A DNA stretch of 64,000 nucleotides from Frigoriglobus tundricola (GTDB taxonomy: Bacteria; Planctomycetota; Planctomycetia; Gemmatales; Gemmataceae), in NCBI RefSeq assembly GCF_013128195.2, contig NZ_CP053452.2, forward strand, positions 4,030,001 to 4,094,000. Reading direction: 5' to 3'. Under the pieces are notes generated by a model, which was not told where the DNA came from, ran no database searches, and was given only the letters and a program-made list of their open reading frames with translations. Below, in pieces: positions 34,748-41,905 of this stretch. The translations under genes and the position numbers were made by a program. Numbering within the stretch: the first letter of the stretch is position 1; every line of letters starts with the position of its first letter.

Positions 34748-35336
34748 CGCAACGGAGTTGATTGCTCTGGCGGCGGCAAATCCCCCCTCGTGTCATCTCG
34801 TCGTCGGCTCGTTCGTTTCGGGCGAGTGGCACAAGAATGCCCCCACCGTCCGCTCGGAACTGGAGCGGCGCCTCAATCGCATGGACGAGGAGGCCGAACT
34901 GTTTCATTCGTTGTGTGGACGTCTCGCCATTCCGGTCGCGTTCGGACGCCCACGATACGTCGCGAGTGGTTTCGGGAGTCGGCTGACGGACCTCTCGCTT
35001 CAGCTTCTTCAGTCGGCCGTGTCACTGGCCGCGCACCCGGACACCAACGGGCGGGCTTACGAGCGCGTCGCTATCACGCAGCGGCGTCCGTGTCGGAAAG
35101 GGGGTGAATTGAAAGACTGCACGATATTTGAAGAGTATCTTGAAGTCTGCCAATTGTTAAAGGCTACCCCGTTTGCGAGAAAGCTCATTTTCTGCAGTTC
35201 CAACACCGACGACTATTGCTCGCCTGGTGTCGTTCCGCACGCCGATGTTGCGGACGACTGTTCGGCCGCCGGCTTGCTGTTTACCACGACTCTTCCGTGG
35301 GCGGTTTCCGAACTGAAAACTTGATGGGAAGTCAAT

Positions 35337-35972
35337 TTACCCCGCCGCGAGTTTCGGGATCAGCTCCGCCGCCTTCAATCCGTTCAGGATGAACTGCACA
35401 CCGATCCCGGCCAGAACCAGGCCCAGGATGCGGCCGAGGATGTGAACGCCGGTCTTCCCGAGCCGCCTTTGAATCGGTCCGGCGAGCCGGAGCGTGACGT
35501 AACAGACCGCCCCCGTCAGAGCGATCGCCAGAAACACCAGCGCTGCCTCGGCCGTGTCCTTCGCCTGCGACATCAGCACCGCGACCGTGCTCAGCGCCGC
35601 CGGTCCGGCCAGCATCGGGATCGCCAGCGGGGTGATCGCCACATCGTCCGCTTCCTCGCACTCCTTAATGTCCTCATCGGTTTGGGGTGTCGGCTGTTGC
35701 GCCCGGATCATGTCCAGCGCCGCGAGGAACAGGATCACCCCGCCGGCGATCTGAAAAGCGGGGAGCGTGAGGCCGAGCCCGCGAAACACCACGTTCCCGA
35801 CGGCCGCGAACCCCATCAGCGTGAGTGCGGCGACCACGCTCGCGACGAGGGCGATTTTGCGGCGCCGGTCCGGCGAGTAGCGCGCGGTGAGCGCCATGAA
35901 CGCGGGCACCGTACCCGGCGGATCGACGAGGAACAGGATCGAGACGAACGCGGTGGTGGCGAAGTCGAGCAT
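35337..35972 (-). CDS. MarC family integral membrane protein
   Basis: 211 residues with six hydrophobic segments, matching the MarC family: FVSILFLVDPPGTVPAFMAL near the N-terminus, then GGVILFLAALDMIRAQQ, and AITPLAIPMLAGPAALSTV, the conserved PLAxPMLAGP motif. MarC proteins were once linked to multiple antibiotic resistance, but their transport role is unclear. The start is taken as ATG 35970-35972; a TTG 18 bp upstream also keeps the frame. The gene ends tail to tail against the PIN-like gene and is followed upstream by a 19-bp inverted repeat. Confidence 0.9.
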   Translation of the reverse strand: MLDFATTAFVSILFLVDPPGTVPAFMALTARYSPDRRRKIALVASVVAALTLMGFAAVGNVVFRGLGLTLPAFQIAGGVILFLAALDMIRAQQPTPQTDEDIKECEEADDVAITPLAIPMLAGPAALSTVAVLMSQAKDTAEAALVFLAIALTGAVCYVTLRLAGPIQRRLGKTGVHILGRILGLVLAGIGVQFILNGLKAAELIPKLAAG

Positions 35973-35996
35973 GTTGCTGTTGTAGGACAAAACGGA

Positions 35997-36097
35997 GCCG
36001 CACGATGAACGCAGAGAAACACACGATCCGATCCAAATCGTTGGGTTTTACTCGGCTGTTTGCTTGAATCGTGTCCTTTCTGCGTTCATCGTGCGGC
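35997..36097. repeat. inverted repeat between marC-like and ADP-ribosylglycohydrolase genes
   Basis: Perfect 19-bp arms at 35997-36015 (GCCGCACGATGAACGCAGA) and 36079-36097, with a further ACACGAT / ATCGTGT pairing inside. It fills the intergenic gap and has the form of a dispersed palindromic element. Confidence 0.8.
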
Positions 36098-36109
36098 CGT
36101 CTTCTGCGC

Positions 36110-37087
36110 TCATACCACCAGCTCCTCGCGGTCGGTGAGCCAGTCCGCCGGGATGCCCGCGCGCCCGGTCGCCAGGGCGACGATGCCGCCCACGATCGCA
36201 CAGTTCGTATCGATGTCGCCCGCCGCACGGATCGTCTGCACGATCGCGGTCCGGTAGTCGTCCAGGTGGAGGGCCGCAACCCACAGGCAGAACGGCACCG
36301 TGTCCTGACACGAGATGCGACTCCCGTTGCCGAGGAGTCGCACCACCGGTTCGATGGATACGTCGAACGGCCGCGTTGCGAAGTTGTAATCGAGCAACCG
36401 CACATGAGGTTCGGCCGACAGGTCGAAGGAGAAGGTCGCGGCGCGCTCGATTCCCCTTCGCACGTCACTCGGCGGGGTGTGCGCGAGGACCGCGTCGAAC
36501 AGCCCGCGCTTCGTAGCCGTGTCGCCGCGCGCGTCCCGGTTCTTCCACGCGTAGGCGCCGGCCACGGCGGTCGCGACGGCGCCGGCCAGGCCCTCCGGGT
36601 GCGCGTGCGTCACGCCGGCCGACAGCCGCGCCTGGTGCGCGACCTCGGCGTAGTCGCTCTCCGCGAAGTACCCCGCGAGCGGGGCGACCCGCATGGCGCT
36701 GCCGTTACCGTACGAGCCGCCGGGAAACACGCGCTCGGCGGCGTAGCGCCAGTCGGTGCCGCTGCCGATTTGCTCGAGTAACCGGTGCGCACCGGCGCCG
36801 TACCCGCGCCAGGGTTGCGCCGTGTAGCGAGCGGCGAACCGCAGGGCGAGCCGGTCCTGGTCGATGCCGCCGCACTCGGCCAAGGTTTCGTAAATCCCCA
36901 AAGCCATCGCCGTGTCGTCCGTAAACGGCCACGGGCCGCGCGTGGTCGCGTGCGGGTCCTCCTGAATGGCTTCCCAGTTGTGTGTGCGGAAACACGTCTC
37001 ACCGAGGGCGTCGCCCACGGAGAGGCCGTCGAGAGCGAGGGCGGCTCGCGCCGTGCGCGCCGCGTGGTCGTTCGGTAAAGTGTTCAT
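36110..37087 (-). CDS. ADP-ribosylglycohydrolase family protein
   Basis: 325-residue all-helical di-metal enzyme of the DraG/ARH type that removes ADP-ribose from proteins or other acceptors. Visible motifs are LDGLSVGDALGE near the start, the metal-binding PWPFTDDTAMALGI (TDDT), GGSYGNGSAMRVAPLAGYF, and the C-terminal RAAGDIDTNCAIVGGIVAL that supplies the second metal site (GDIDTN). All expected metal ligands are present. Possible substrates include ADP-ribosylated proteins, nucleic acids or O-acetyl-ADP-ribose; no ADP-ribosyltransferase gene lies nearby. The GDxDTNCAI motif and the length are normal for the family. Confidence 0.93.
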   Translation of the reverse strand: MNTLPNDHAARTARAALALDGLSVGDALGETCFRTHNWEAIQEDPHATTRGPWPFTDDTAMALGIYETLAECGGIDQDRLALRFAARYTAQPWRGYGAGAHRLLEQIGSGTDWRYAAERVFPGGSYGNGSAMRVAPLAGYFAESDYAEVAHQARLSAGVTHAHPEGLAGAVATAVAGAYAWKNRDARGDTATKRGLFDAVLAHTPPSDVRRGIERAATFSFDLSAEPHVRLLDYNFATRPFDVSIEPVVRLLGNGSRISCQDTVPFCLWVAALHLDDYRTAIVQTIRAAGDIDTNCAIVGGIVALATGRAGIPADWLTDREELVV

Positions 37088-37284
37088 GCCGGTACGTTAA
37101 CGGACGGCACGAGGTCGGAAAAGGTCCAAGACCGTGCCGGTTAAACGACAGGTAACGGAAAAAACGCAGGTAATCGACCGTCACCCGTTCGTCCGATATA
37201 ATTTCGAGTCTGCCGGCAGGCCCATGGAGTTTTCACCCGACCGCCGGCGCTCTCGTGACCCCTCTCGCTGCCGAGGGACGATTT

Positions 37285-38529
37285 ATGCTGCGTGCCTGTG
37301 TCACCTGTGCCGCTCTGGTCGTGGTTGGTGCGGCGGCGAGCGCCGCGCCGCCCGCGGTGTCGCCGGACCCGAAATCTCTGGTCGTTGCGCCGGAAGACGT
37401 TACGAAGGCCCGCGATCTCGTGCAGAAGCTGGGGAGCGAGACCTACCTCGACCGCGAACACGCCGAGCACGAACTCGCCGCGATGGGGCGGCTCGCCCGC
37501 GTCGCGCTGCTCGACGGTGCGAACCTCGACCCGGACCCCGAGGTCCGCGCCCGCTGCCGTTGCCTGCTCCCGAGGGCCACCGCCGAGGAGACCAAGGCCC
37601 GGCTCGACGCCTTCCTGGCCGACACCGACGGCAAATACGACCACGACCTCCCCGGCTGGCAGAAGCTCCGGTCCACGGTCCGGGGCGAATGGAAGATGTT
37701 CGGCTGGACCTTCGCGGCCCGCCCGACCCTCGATAAAGCGGCCCGCGCGCTGTTCATCGAGTTCTTCGAGGCGCCCGGCGGCCGGCAACTGCTCGCGGCC
37801 CTCAGCGGCCCGCCCCAGGACCTCGCCCAGCTCGTCGCGACGCGCCGCACGGACCTGTACAACGCCCGGTTCCCGCGCGTCGGCGGCGTGACGTCCCACA
37901 ACCCGTCCGTCGCGGAAGTGGGCGTGGTCCTGTTCGCCGAGTCGCTCGCGCCGGTCCCGAGCGGGCCGCGGGTCATGCCGATCACGAGTGTGCTGACGAT
38001 CTCGGGCATCCCCGCGCTGGTCCGGGGTTCGGACGACCGGGCGGTGGCGATGCGGGCCGTGATGTCCGGGTGGTTCGACTCCCGCACCGATCCGGTCGAC
38101 ATGTACCAGGCGATGACGCTCGCGACCACCATGCAGAACGATGACGCGGCGGGCCGGCTCGCCGCGCGGATGATGGCCGCGGCCGGGACGCCGGGCGTCT
38201 ACAAGGGGCAGGCGCTGGTCACCCTCGTCCGGCTGAAAGCGGTCGATCGGGTGCCGATGATCGAGAAGGCCTTCACCGACACCACCGCCCTCCCCACGAA
38301 CAAGGTCGTGAACGGGATGGTGGTGCGCGATTCGATCGAGGTGCGGGACGCGGCCCTGGCCGCGGCGCTCGTCATGACCGGGCAGGACCCCGACGATTAC
38401 GGGTTCGAGGGGTTCCCGAAGGGCACGGGTCAGGGCGGCCTCTTCCCGTACAACCTGGCCAAGCTCCCCGAGGCGAAGCGGAAGGGCGCGTTCGAGAAGT
38501 GGAAGGCGTGGCGGGAAAAGAATCCGTGA
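37285..38529 (+). CDS. secreted protein of unknown function, tandem paralogue 1
   Basis: 414 residues with a signal peptide (MLRACVTCAALVVVGAAASA). The mature part begins with helices, DVTKARDLVQKLGSETYLDR then EHAEHELAAMGRLARVAL, like the HEAT-type 'damage-sensor' start found in many planctomycete secreted proteins. A conserved motif DTDGKYDHDLPGWQK follows. It is a clear paralogue of the next gene. GAGGGA eight bases before ATG 37285 supports the start. The domain is not one with a known function; location in the periplasm or outside is inferred from the signal peptide. Confidence 0.75.
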   Translation: MLRACVTCAALVVVGAAASAAPPAVSPDPKSLVVAPEDVTKARDLVQKLGSETYLDREHAEHELAAMGRLARVALLDGANLDPDPEVRARCRCLLPRATAEETKARLDAFLADTDGKYDHDLPGWQKLRSTVRGEWKMFGWTFAARPTLDKAARALFIEFFEAPGGRQLLAALSGPPQDLAQLVATRRTDLYNARFPRVGGVTSHNPSVAEVGVVLFAESLAPVPSGPRVMPITSVLTISGIPALVRGSDDRAVAMRAVMSGWFDSRTDPVDMYQAMTLATTMQNDDAAGRLAARMMAAAGTPGVYKGQALVTLVRLKAVDRVPMIEKAFTDTTALPTNKVVNGMVVRDSIEVRDAALAAALVMTGQDPDDYGFEGFPKGTGQGGLFPYNLAKLPEAKRKGAFEKWKAWREKNP

Positions 38530-38693
38530 GCGGGCGGCGGCCGTCGGAGTCGTACGGGGCGTGCGCGCTCGCGGGTGCCCTGGGGCTGTTGTCCGCGAAC
38601 AGCAACGGCGGGCGATTTGTAGTTGGCGCGGCACGGGCTGTCGATCATCCTCTAGAATAGTCCGCGACCATTTTCCGGCGTGAGGGGGCACCT

Positions 38694-40028
38694 ATGAGTC
38701 GGATCAGGGCGGTTCTGTTGGTCTGTGGGGCGGTGGCCGCGGTGCCGGCGTTCGGGGCGTCCCCGAACCCTAAAGACCTAGAAATTCCCGCGGCGGAACT
38801 GTCCAAGGCCCGCGAACTCGTTCGCCGACTGGGGAGCGAGGCGTACCGCGAGCGCGAGGAGGCGCAGGCCGAACTCGCCAAAATGGGCCGGATCGCCCGA
38901 CTGGCGCTCGTCGAGGGCGCGATGGGCGACGCGGACCCCGAAATTCGCTCCCGTTGTTCGCGCCTGGCCCCGAAGGCCACGGCCGATGATCTGAAGGCCC
39001 GCCTCGAAACGTTCCTGGCCGATACCGAAGGCAAGTACGACCACGACCTGCCCGGGTTCAAGGCGTTCCGGAAAGCGCTCGGCCCCACCCACAAAATCCG
39101 CGAGATGTACGCCGAAATTCTCAAATCGCCGTACAACCTGGAACTGTTTTCCGCCATCGACAAGGGCGCGACTGAGGGCGGACGCGCCATTGCGGACCGC
39201 CGCAGCGAGATGTGGAACGACATGCAGCACCGTCCGTTCCTGCCCGGCGGCAAGCCGTTCGTGCCCAAGCAGCCGTCACTGACGGACATCGCCGCCCTAC
39301 TGTTCGCCGAGACACTCGTGCCGGCCGACCATATTCCCAAGAACGCCCAGTGGCTTTGGGTCAACGGGGCCCAGTTCGTCCAACAGCAGGCTTCGGTGAA
39401 CGCGCTCTCGAACAGCACCGTGACGCACGCCGACGCGTACAAGTTGATCGTCGGCCAGTGGCTCTCCGCGTGCTCGGACCCGAACGAGCTGAGCAACCTC
39501 GCCCACCTGTTCAGTAACGGCGGGATCCTGAGCAAATTCAAAGAAGCGACGCCCCTGCTCCACCGCATTATCAGGACCGAGGGCGTACAGGGCTACGCGC
39601 GCGGGCAGGCGGTCCACTCGCTCATCCAAAACCGCGGAAAAGAGGAGGCCGCCTTCCTGAGGGCACTGTTGAAGGACGACAGCATGCTTCAACAGGTGTG
39701 GCTCGGCGGCGGACTGAACGGACAGCAGGGGCCGCACAACTGTCTGATGAAAGACGTCGCACTGGCCCATCTGATTTTGCAGTCCGGCGGCAACATCAAG
39801 GACTACGGCTACGAGACGCAGCAGGGAGCGGTCATCAACGCGAACCAGTTCGCCTTCGGTCAGTACGCGTTTCCCTCCGACGAGAAGCGCGCTGCGGCGT
39901 TCATGAAGTTCGGCTGGAAGCAGTTGAAAGACTCGATCGACGGTCCGAAGGAATCGCCCAAGGAGACGTCGAAGGAAACGCCCAAGGCCGCACCGGTTCC
40001 GACCGCGCCTTCGCCTTCGATCAAGTAG
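38694..40028 (+). CDS. secreted protein of unknown function, tandem paralogue 2
   Basis: 444 residues, signal peptide MSRIRAVLLVCGAVAAVPAF. It shares with the preceding gene KARELVRRLGSEAYREREEA, AELAKMGRIARLALVEGA and DTEGKYDHDLPGFKAFRK, and the later region KDVALAHLILQSGGNIKDYG corresponds to the end of its paralogue. Its C-terminus has an added Lys/Glu/Pro/Thr-rich tail (KESPKETSKETPKAAPVPT). A good ribosome site, GAGGGGG, precedes ATG 38694. The two genes arose by tandem duplication and are 164 bp apart. Function unknown. Confidence 0.75.
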   Translation: MSRIRAVLLVCGAVAAVPAFGASPNPKDLEIPAAELSKARELVRRLGSEAYREREEAQAELAKMGRIARLALVEGAMGDADPEIRSRCSRLAPKATADDLKARLETFLADTEGKYDHDLPGFKAFRKALGPTHKIREMYAEILKSPYNLELFSAIDKGATEGGRAIADRRSEMWNDMQHRPFLPGGKPFVPKQPSLTDIAALLFAETLVPADHIPKNAQWLWVNGAQFVQQQASVNALSNSTVTHADAYKLIVGQWLSACSDPNELSNLAHLFSNGGILSKFKEATPLLHRIIRTEGVQGYARGQAVHSLIQNRGKEEAAFLRALLKDDSMLQQVWLGGGLNGQQGPHNCLMKDVALAHLILQSGGNIKDYGYETQQGAVINANQFAFGQYAFPSDEKRAAAFMKFGWKQLKDSIDGPKESPKETSKETPKAAPVPTAPSPSIK

Positions 40029-40095
40029 GGGCCTCTGCAACTCATACACGGTCCGGTTGGTGCTGTAAAAAGACAGCCGCAACCGGATCGTGAAT

Positions 40096-40151
40096 CCGGC
40101 GGGTTGATGGCGCGTCACTCATTAATGAGTGACGCGCCATCAACCCGCCGG
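40096..40151. terminator. perfect 56-bp palindrome at the convergent 3' ends
   Basis: Two 28-bp halves meet at ATTAAT with no spacer. It overlaps the stop codon of the nucleotidyltransferase gene and follows the secreted-protein gene, so it may terminate transcription in both directions. The absence of a U-tract and a loopless centre also fit a protein-binding palindrome. Confidence 0.55.
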
Positions 40152-40730
40152 TGTATTGTGGGGCCGCCGTAGGTCCGTACTCGACACGTCGGCGCGGAAG
40201 TCGGCTTCTGTGAGTGGCACGAACAACGCCGCGAACTCGTCCACCAGGCCGCCGTCCCAAACGCGGAACGTTCCGGTAGTATCGATTCGCCCGCCCACCA
40301 CCAACCGGCTGCCGCACGCGGTGAGTCTGCGGAGTGCCGCGTCGCGGCCGTGTTCGCCGCCATAGTACTTCGGGTCGATCACCCGTACGGCCGTGTCCCA
40401 GCCGAGTACGAACGCCGCGCCGGGAAAGAGGTCGGCCTTCTGCACGAACGTGGCCGCGCGCGTGAGCCACACCGGGCCGACCGCGGCGAACTGTGCCACG
40501 CGGCGCTCCACCTCGGCGCGCGGCAGCTGCGGCTTGTCGGCGTTGACCACGCTCAGCTCGAAGTGGACGGCGGTGCCGAGCCGCGCCGCGGCCACGCGGG
40601 CGAGCGTCGTGTGCCCGTGGTGCAGCGGGTTGAACGAGCCGGGCAGCAGCGCGAGCGGCTTCGGAGCGGTCCGCGCGGTGCCGCCCGGCTCGATGCACAC
40701 CGCAGGGTCAGATGTGAAGAAGCTCAGCAT
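40140..40730 (-). CDS. nucleotidyltransferase of the NadD/cytidylyltransferase superfamily
   Basis: 196 residues. The nucleotide-binding HxGH-type motif is GSFNPLHHGH (about residues 31-40) and the C-terminal ISSTxxR-type motif is VSSTDLRR (about 184-191). This is the pattern of the nicotinate/nicotinamide mononucleotide adenylyltransferase and pantetheine-phosphate adenylyltransferase fold. The middle (FVLGWDTAVRVIDPKYYGG) also fits NadD-like enzymes, which bind GWD/GxD at this place. Whether it makes NAD or another nucleotide conjugate is unclear. It stands alone with a palindrome at its 3' end and a CACAAAG repeat upstream. Confidence 0.75.
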   Translation of the reverse strand: MLSFFTSDPAVCIEPGGTARTAPKPLALLPGSFNPLHHGHTTLARVAAARLGTAVHFELSVVNADKPQLPRAEVERRVAQFAAVGPVWLTRAATFVQKADLFPGAAFVLGWDTAVRVIDPKYYGGEHGRDAALRRLTACGSRLVVGGRIDTTGTFRVWDGGLVDEFAALFVPLTEADFRADVSSTDLRRPHNTPAG

Positions 40731-40735
40731 GAAGA

Positions 40736-40787
40736 CGTTTCACCACAAAGACACAAAGGGAGCACAAAGGAACACCAAGATGCCGGA
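40736..40787. repeat. CACAAAG-type repeat (left half, split by the IS)
   Basis: CACCACAAAGACACAAAGGG and another CACAAAGGAACACC lie here. The matching reverse complement CCCTTTGTGTCTTTGTGGTG lies at about 41876-41895, on the far side of the IS1595-type element, so the IS inserted into the middle of this inverted repeat. Confidence 0.75.
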
Positions 40788-40795
40788 AAACAATT

Positions 40796-41847
40796 GGCTC
40801 ATGAGGCCGTCGGGGTGGAACTGGTCTTTTCCCATTCCCCGGTCGAGCGTTAGAGTACGCCGGTGTTGGGTAGCCGTGGTTTTGGAGGCCGGGAGATGGA
40901 CTTCCCGATCGTGGACCTGATGGACCCAGGCGCGTGCTACCGGTATCTGGTCGATTTGCTGCACCCCGACGGTCTGTCGTGCCCGCGGTGCCACCGGTCC
41001 GATGGGATGGGGGTTCAGGCCCGGCATCGGGCACCGGTCCTGGACTACCGATGCACCCATTGCGGTCGGGTGTTCAATGCGTACACCGGAACCCCGCTCC
41101 ACGGCACCCGTCGGCCCCCGGCCCAGTGGGTTCTGATCTTCCGCGGGTTCGCGCAAGGAACCCCGACCGCTCAACTGGCGCGAGAACTGGGGTGCGATCG
41201 GATGCACCTGCTGGATCTGCGGCACCGGTTCCAGGAACGCGCCGCGGGAGCCGCCACGCAGGTCGGCGCGATCCCCGGCTCGGAGACCGAAGCGGACGAG
41301 ATGTTCCAGAATGCGGGGGAAAAAAGGGGTCCGGCACCCGAACCCGGACGACCCGCCCCGACGCCGGGCCAACAAGCGGCGCGGGCACGGGAACTTCGCC
41401 AACGACCGCCCGCCGGTGGTCGGGGTGGTGAGCCGGGACACCGGGGCCATCGTCCTGGAGGTCGTCGAACGAACGGACCAGGAGACCCTGATCGCGGTCG
41501 TGACCGAACATACCGATGATGGCGCGACCGTATACACGGATGAGTGGTCGGGGTACGCGCGGCTGTCCGCGGAGGGCCGCGGGCATGCCACGGTGAACCA
41601 CACCCCGGGCCAACGGGAGTGGGCTCGGGATGACGACGGGGACGGGATCCGCGAGGTCCACGATAACACGCTCGAGGGCCTGTGGGCGGCCCTCCGCACG
41701 TTCCTGCGACCGTTCCGCGGGATCAGCAAGCACTACCTCCACCAGTACGTTGCCGTCTTCCAATGGGCATACAACAAGGTCGGCGTTGCGGGCATGGTCC
41801 GCACACTACTGGGCCTGCCCCTGTCCACCCCGACGGCCTCATGAGCC
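40796..41847. mobile_element. complete IS1595-family insertion sequence
   Basis: 1052-bp element with perfect 24-bp terminal inverted repeats (40796-40819 and 41824-41847, starting GGCTCATGAGGCC). The 8-bp direct duplication AAACAATT is at 40788-40795 and 41848-41855, as expected for this family. Perfect ends and an exact duplication indicate a recent insertion. The transposase is encoded in two overlapping frames. Confidence 0.95.
40896..41844 (+). CDS. IS1595 family transposase in two frames joined at an A6 run
   Basis: The first frame (40896 to about 41320; open to 41519) carries an N-terminal zinc ribbon, CPRCHRSDG and CTHCGRVF (start ATG 40896 after GGAGG), and the motif EADEMF with catalytic acids. 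The second frame (to 41844) starts KKGVRHPNP and carries VVGVVSRDTGAIVLEVV, TDEWSGY, VNHTPGQREW and HDNTLEGLWAALR, the ISXO2-like catalytic core with His/Asn/Glu. The frames overlap at GGGGGAAAAAAGGGG (41315-41329). A +1 (or -2) shift there would make one protein of about 316 residues. Programmed slippage is likely, although a simple mutation would look the same. Confidence 0.85.
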
Positions 41848-41905
41848 AAACAATTCACCTCTGCTTGCTTGGTATCCCTTTGTGTCTTTGTGGTGAGATC
41901 TTCAC

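Larger units (their letters stand above)
33015..35324 (+). pseudogene. PIN-like domain gene interrupted by IS66-type element
   Basis: The left piece (33015-33156, GTG start) encodes a start typical of PIN nucleases: VPVLFLDTCSILDVIRSP, with the first catalytic Asp. The right piece (34756-35324) continues ELIALAAANPPSCHLVVGSF through KDCTIFEEYLEVCQLLKATP and ends KLIFCSSNTDDYC... with further acidic residues. Removing the IS and one copy of the 8-bp target duplication gives 711 bp, a continuous frame of 236 residues. PIN domains are metal-dependent ribonucleases, often the toxins of toxin-antitoxin pairs. The insertion must inactivate the gene unless a short form survives. The upstream gene is the likely partner. 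Confidence 0.8.
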
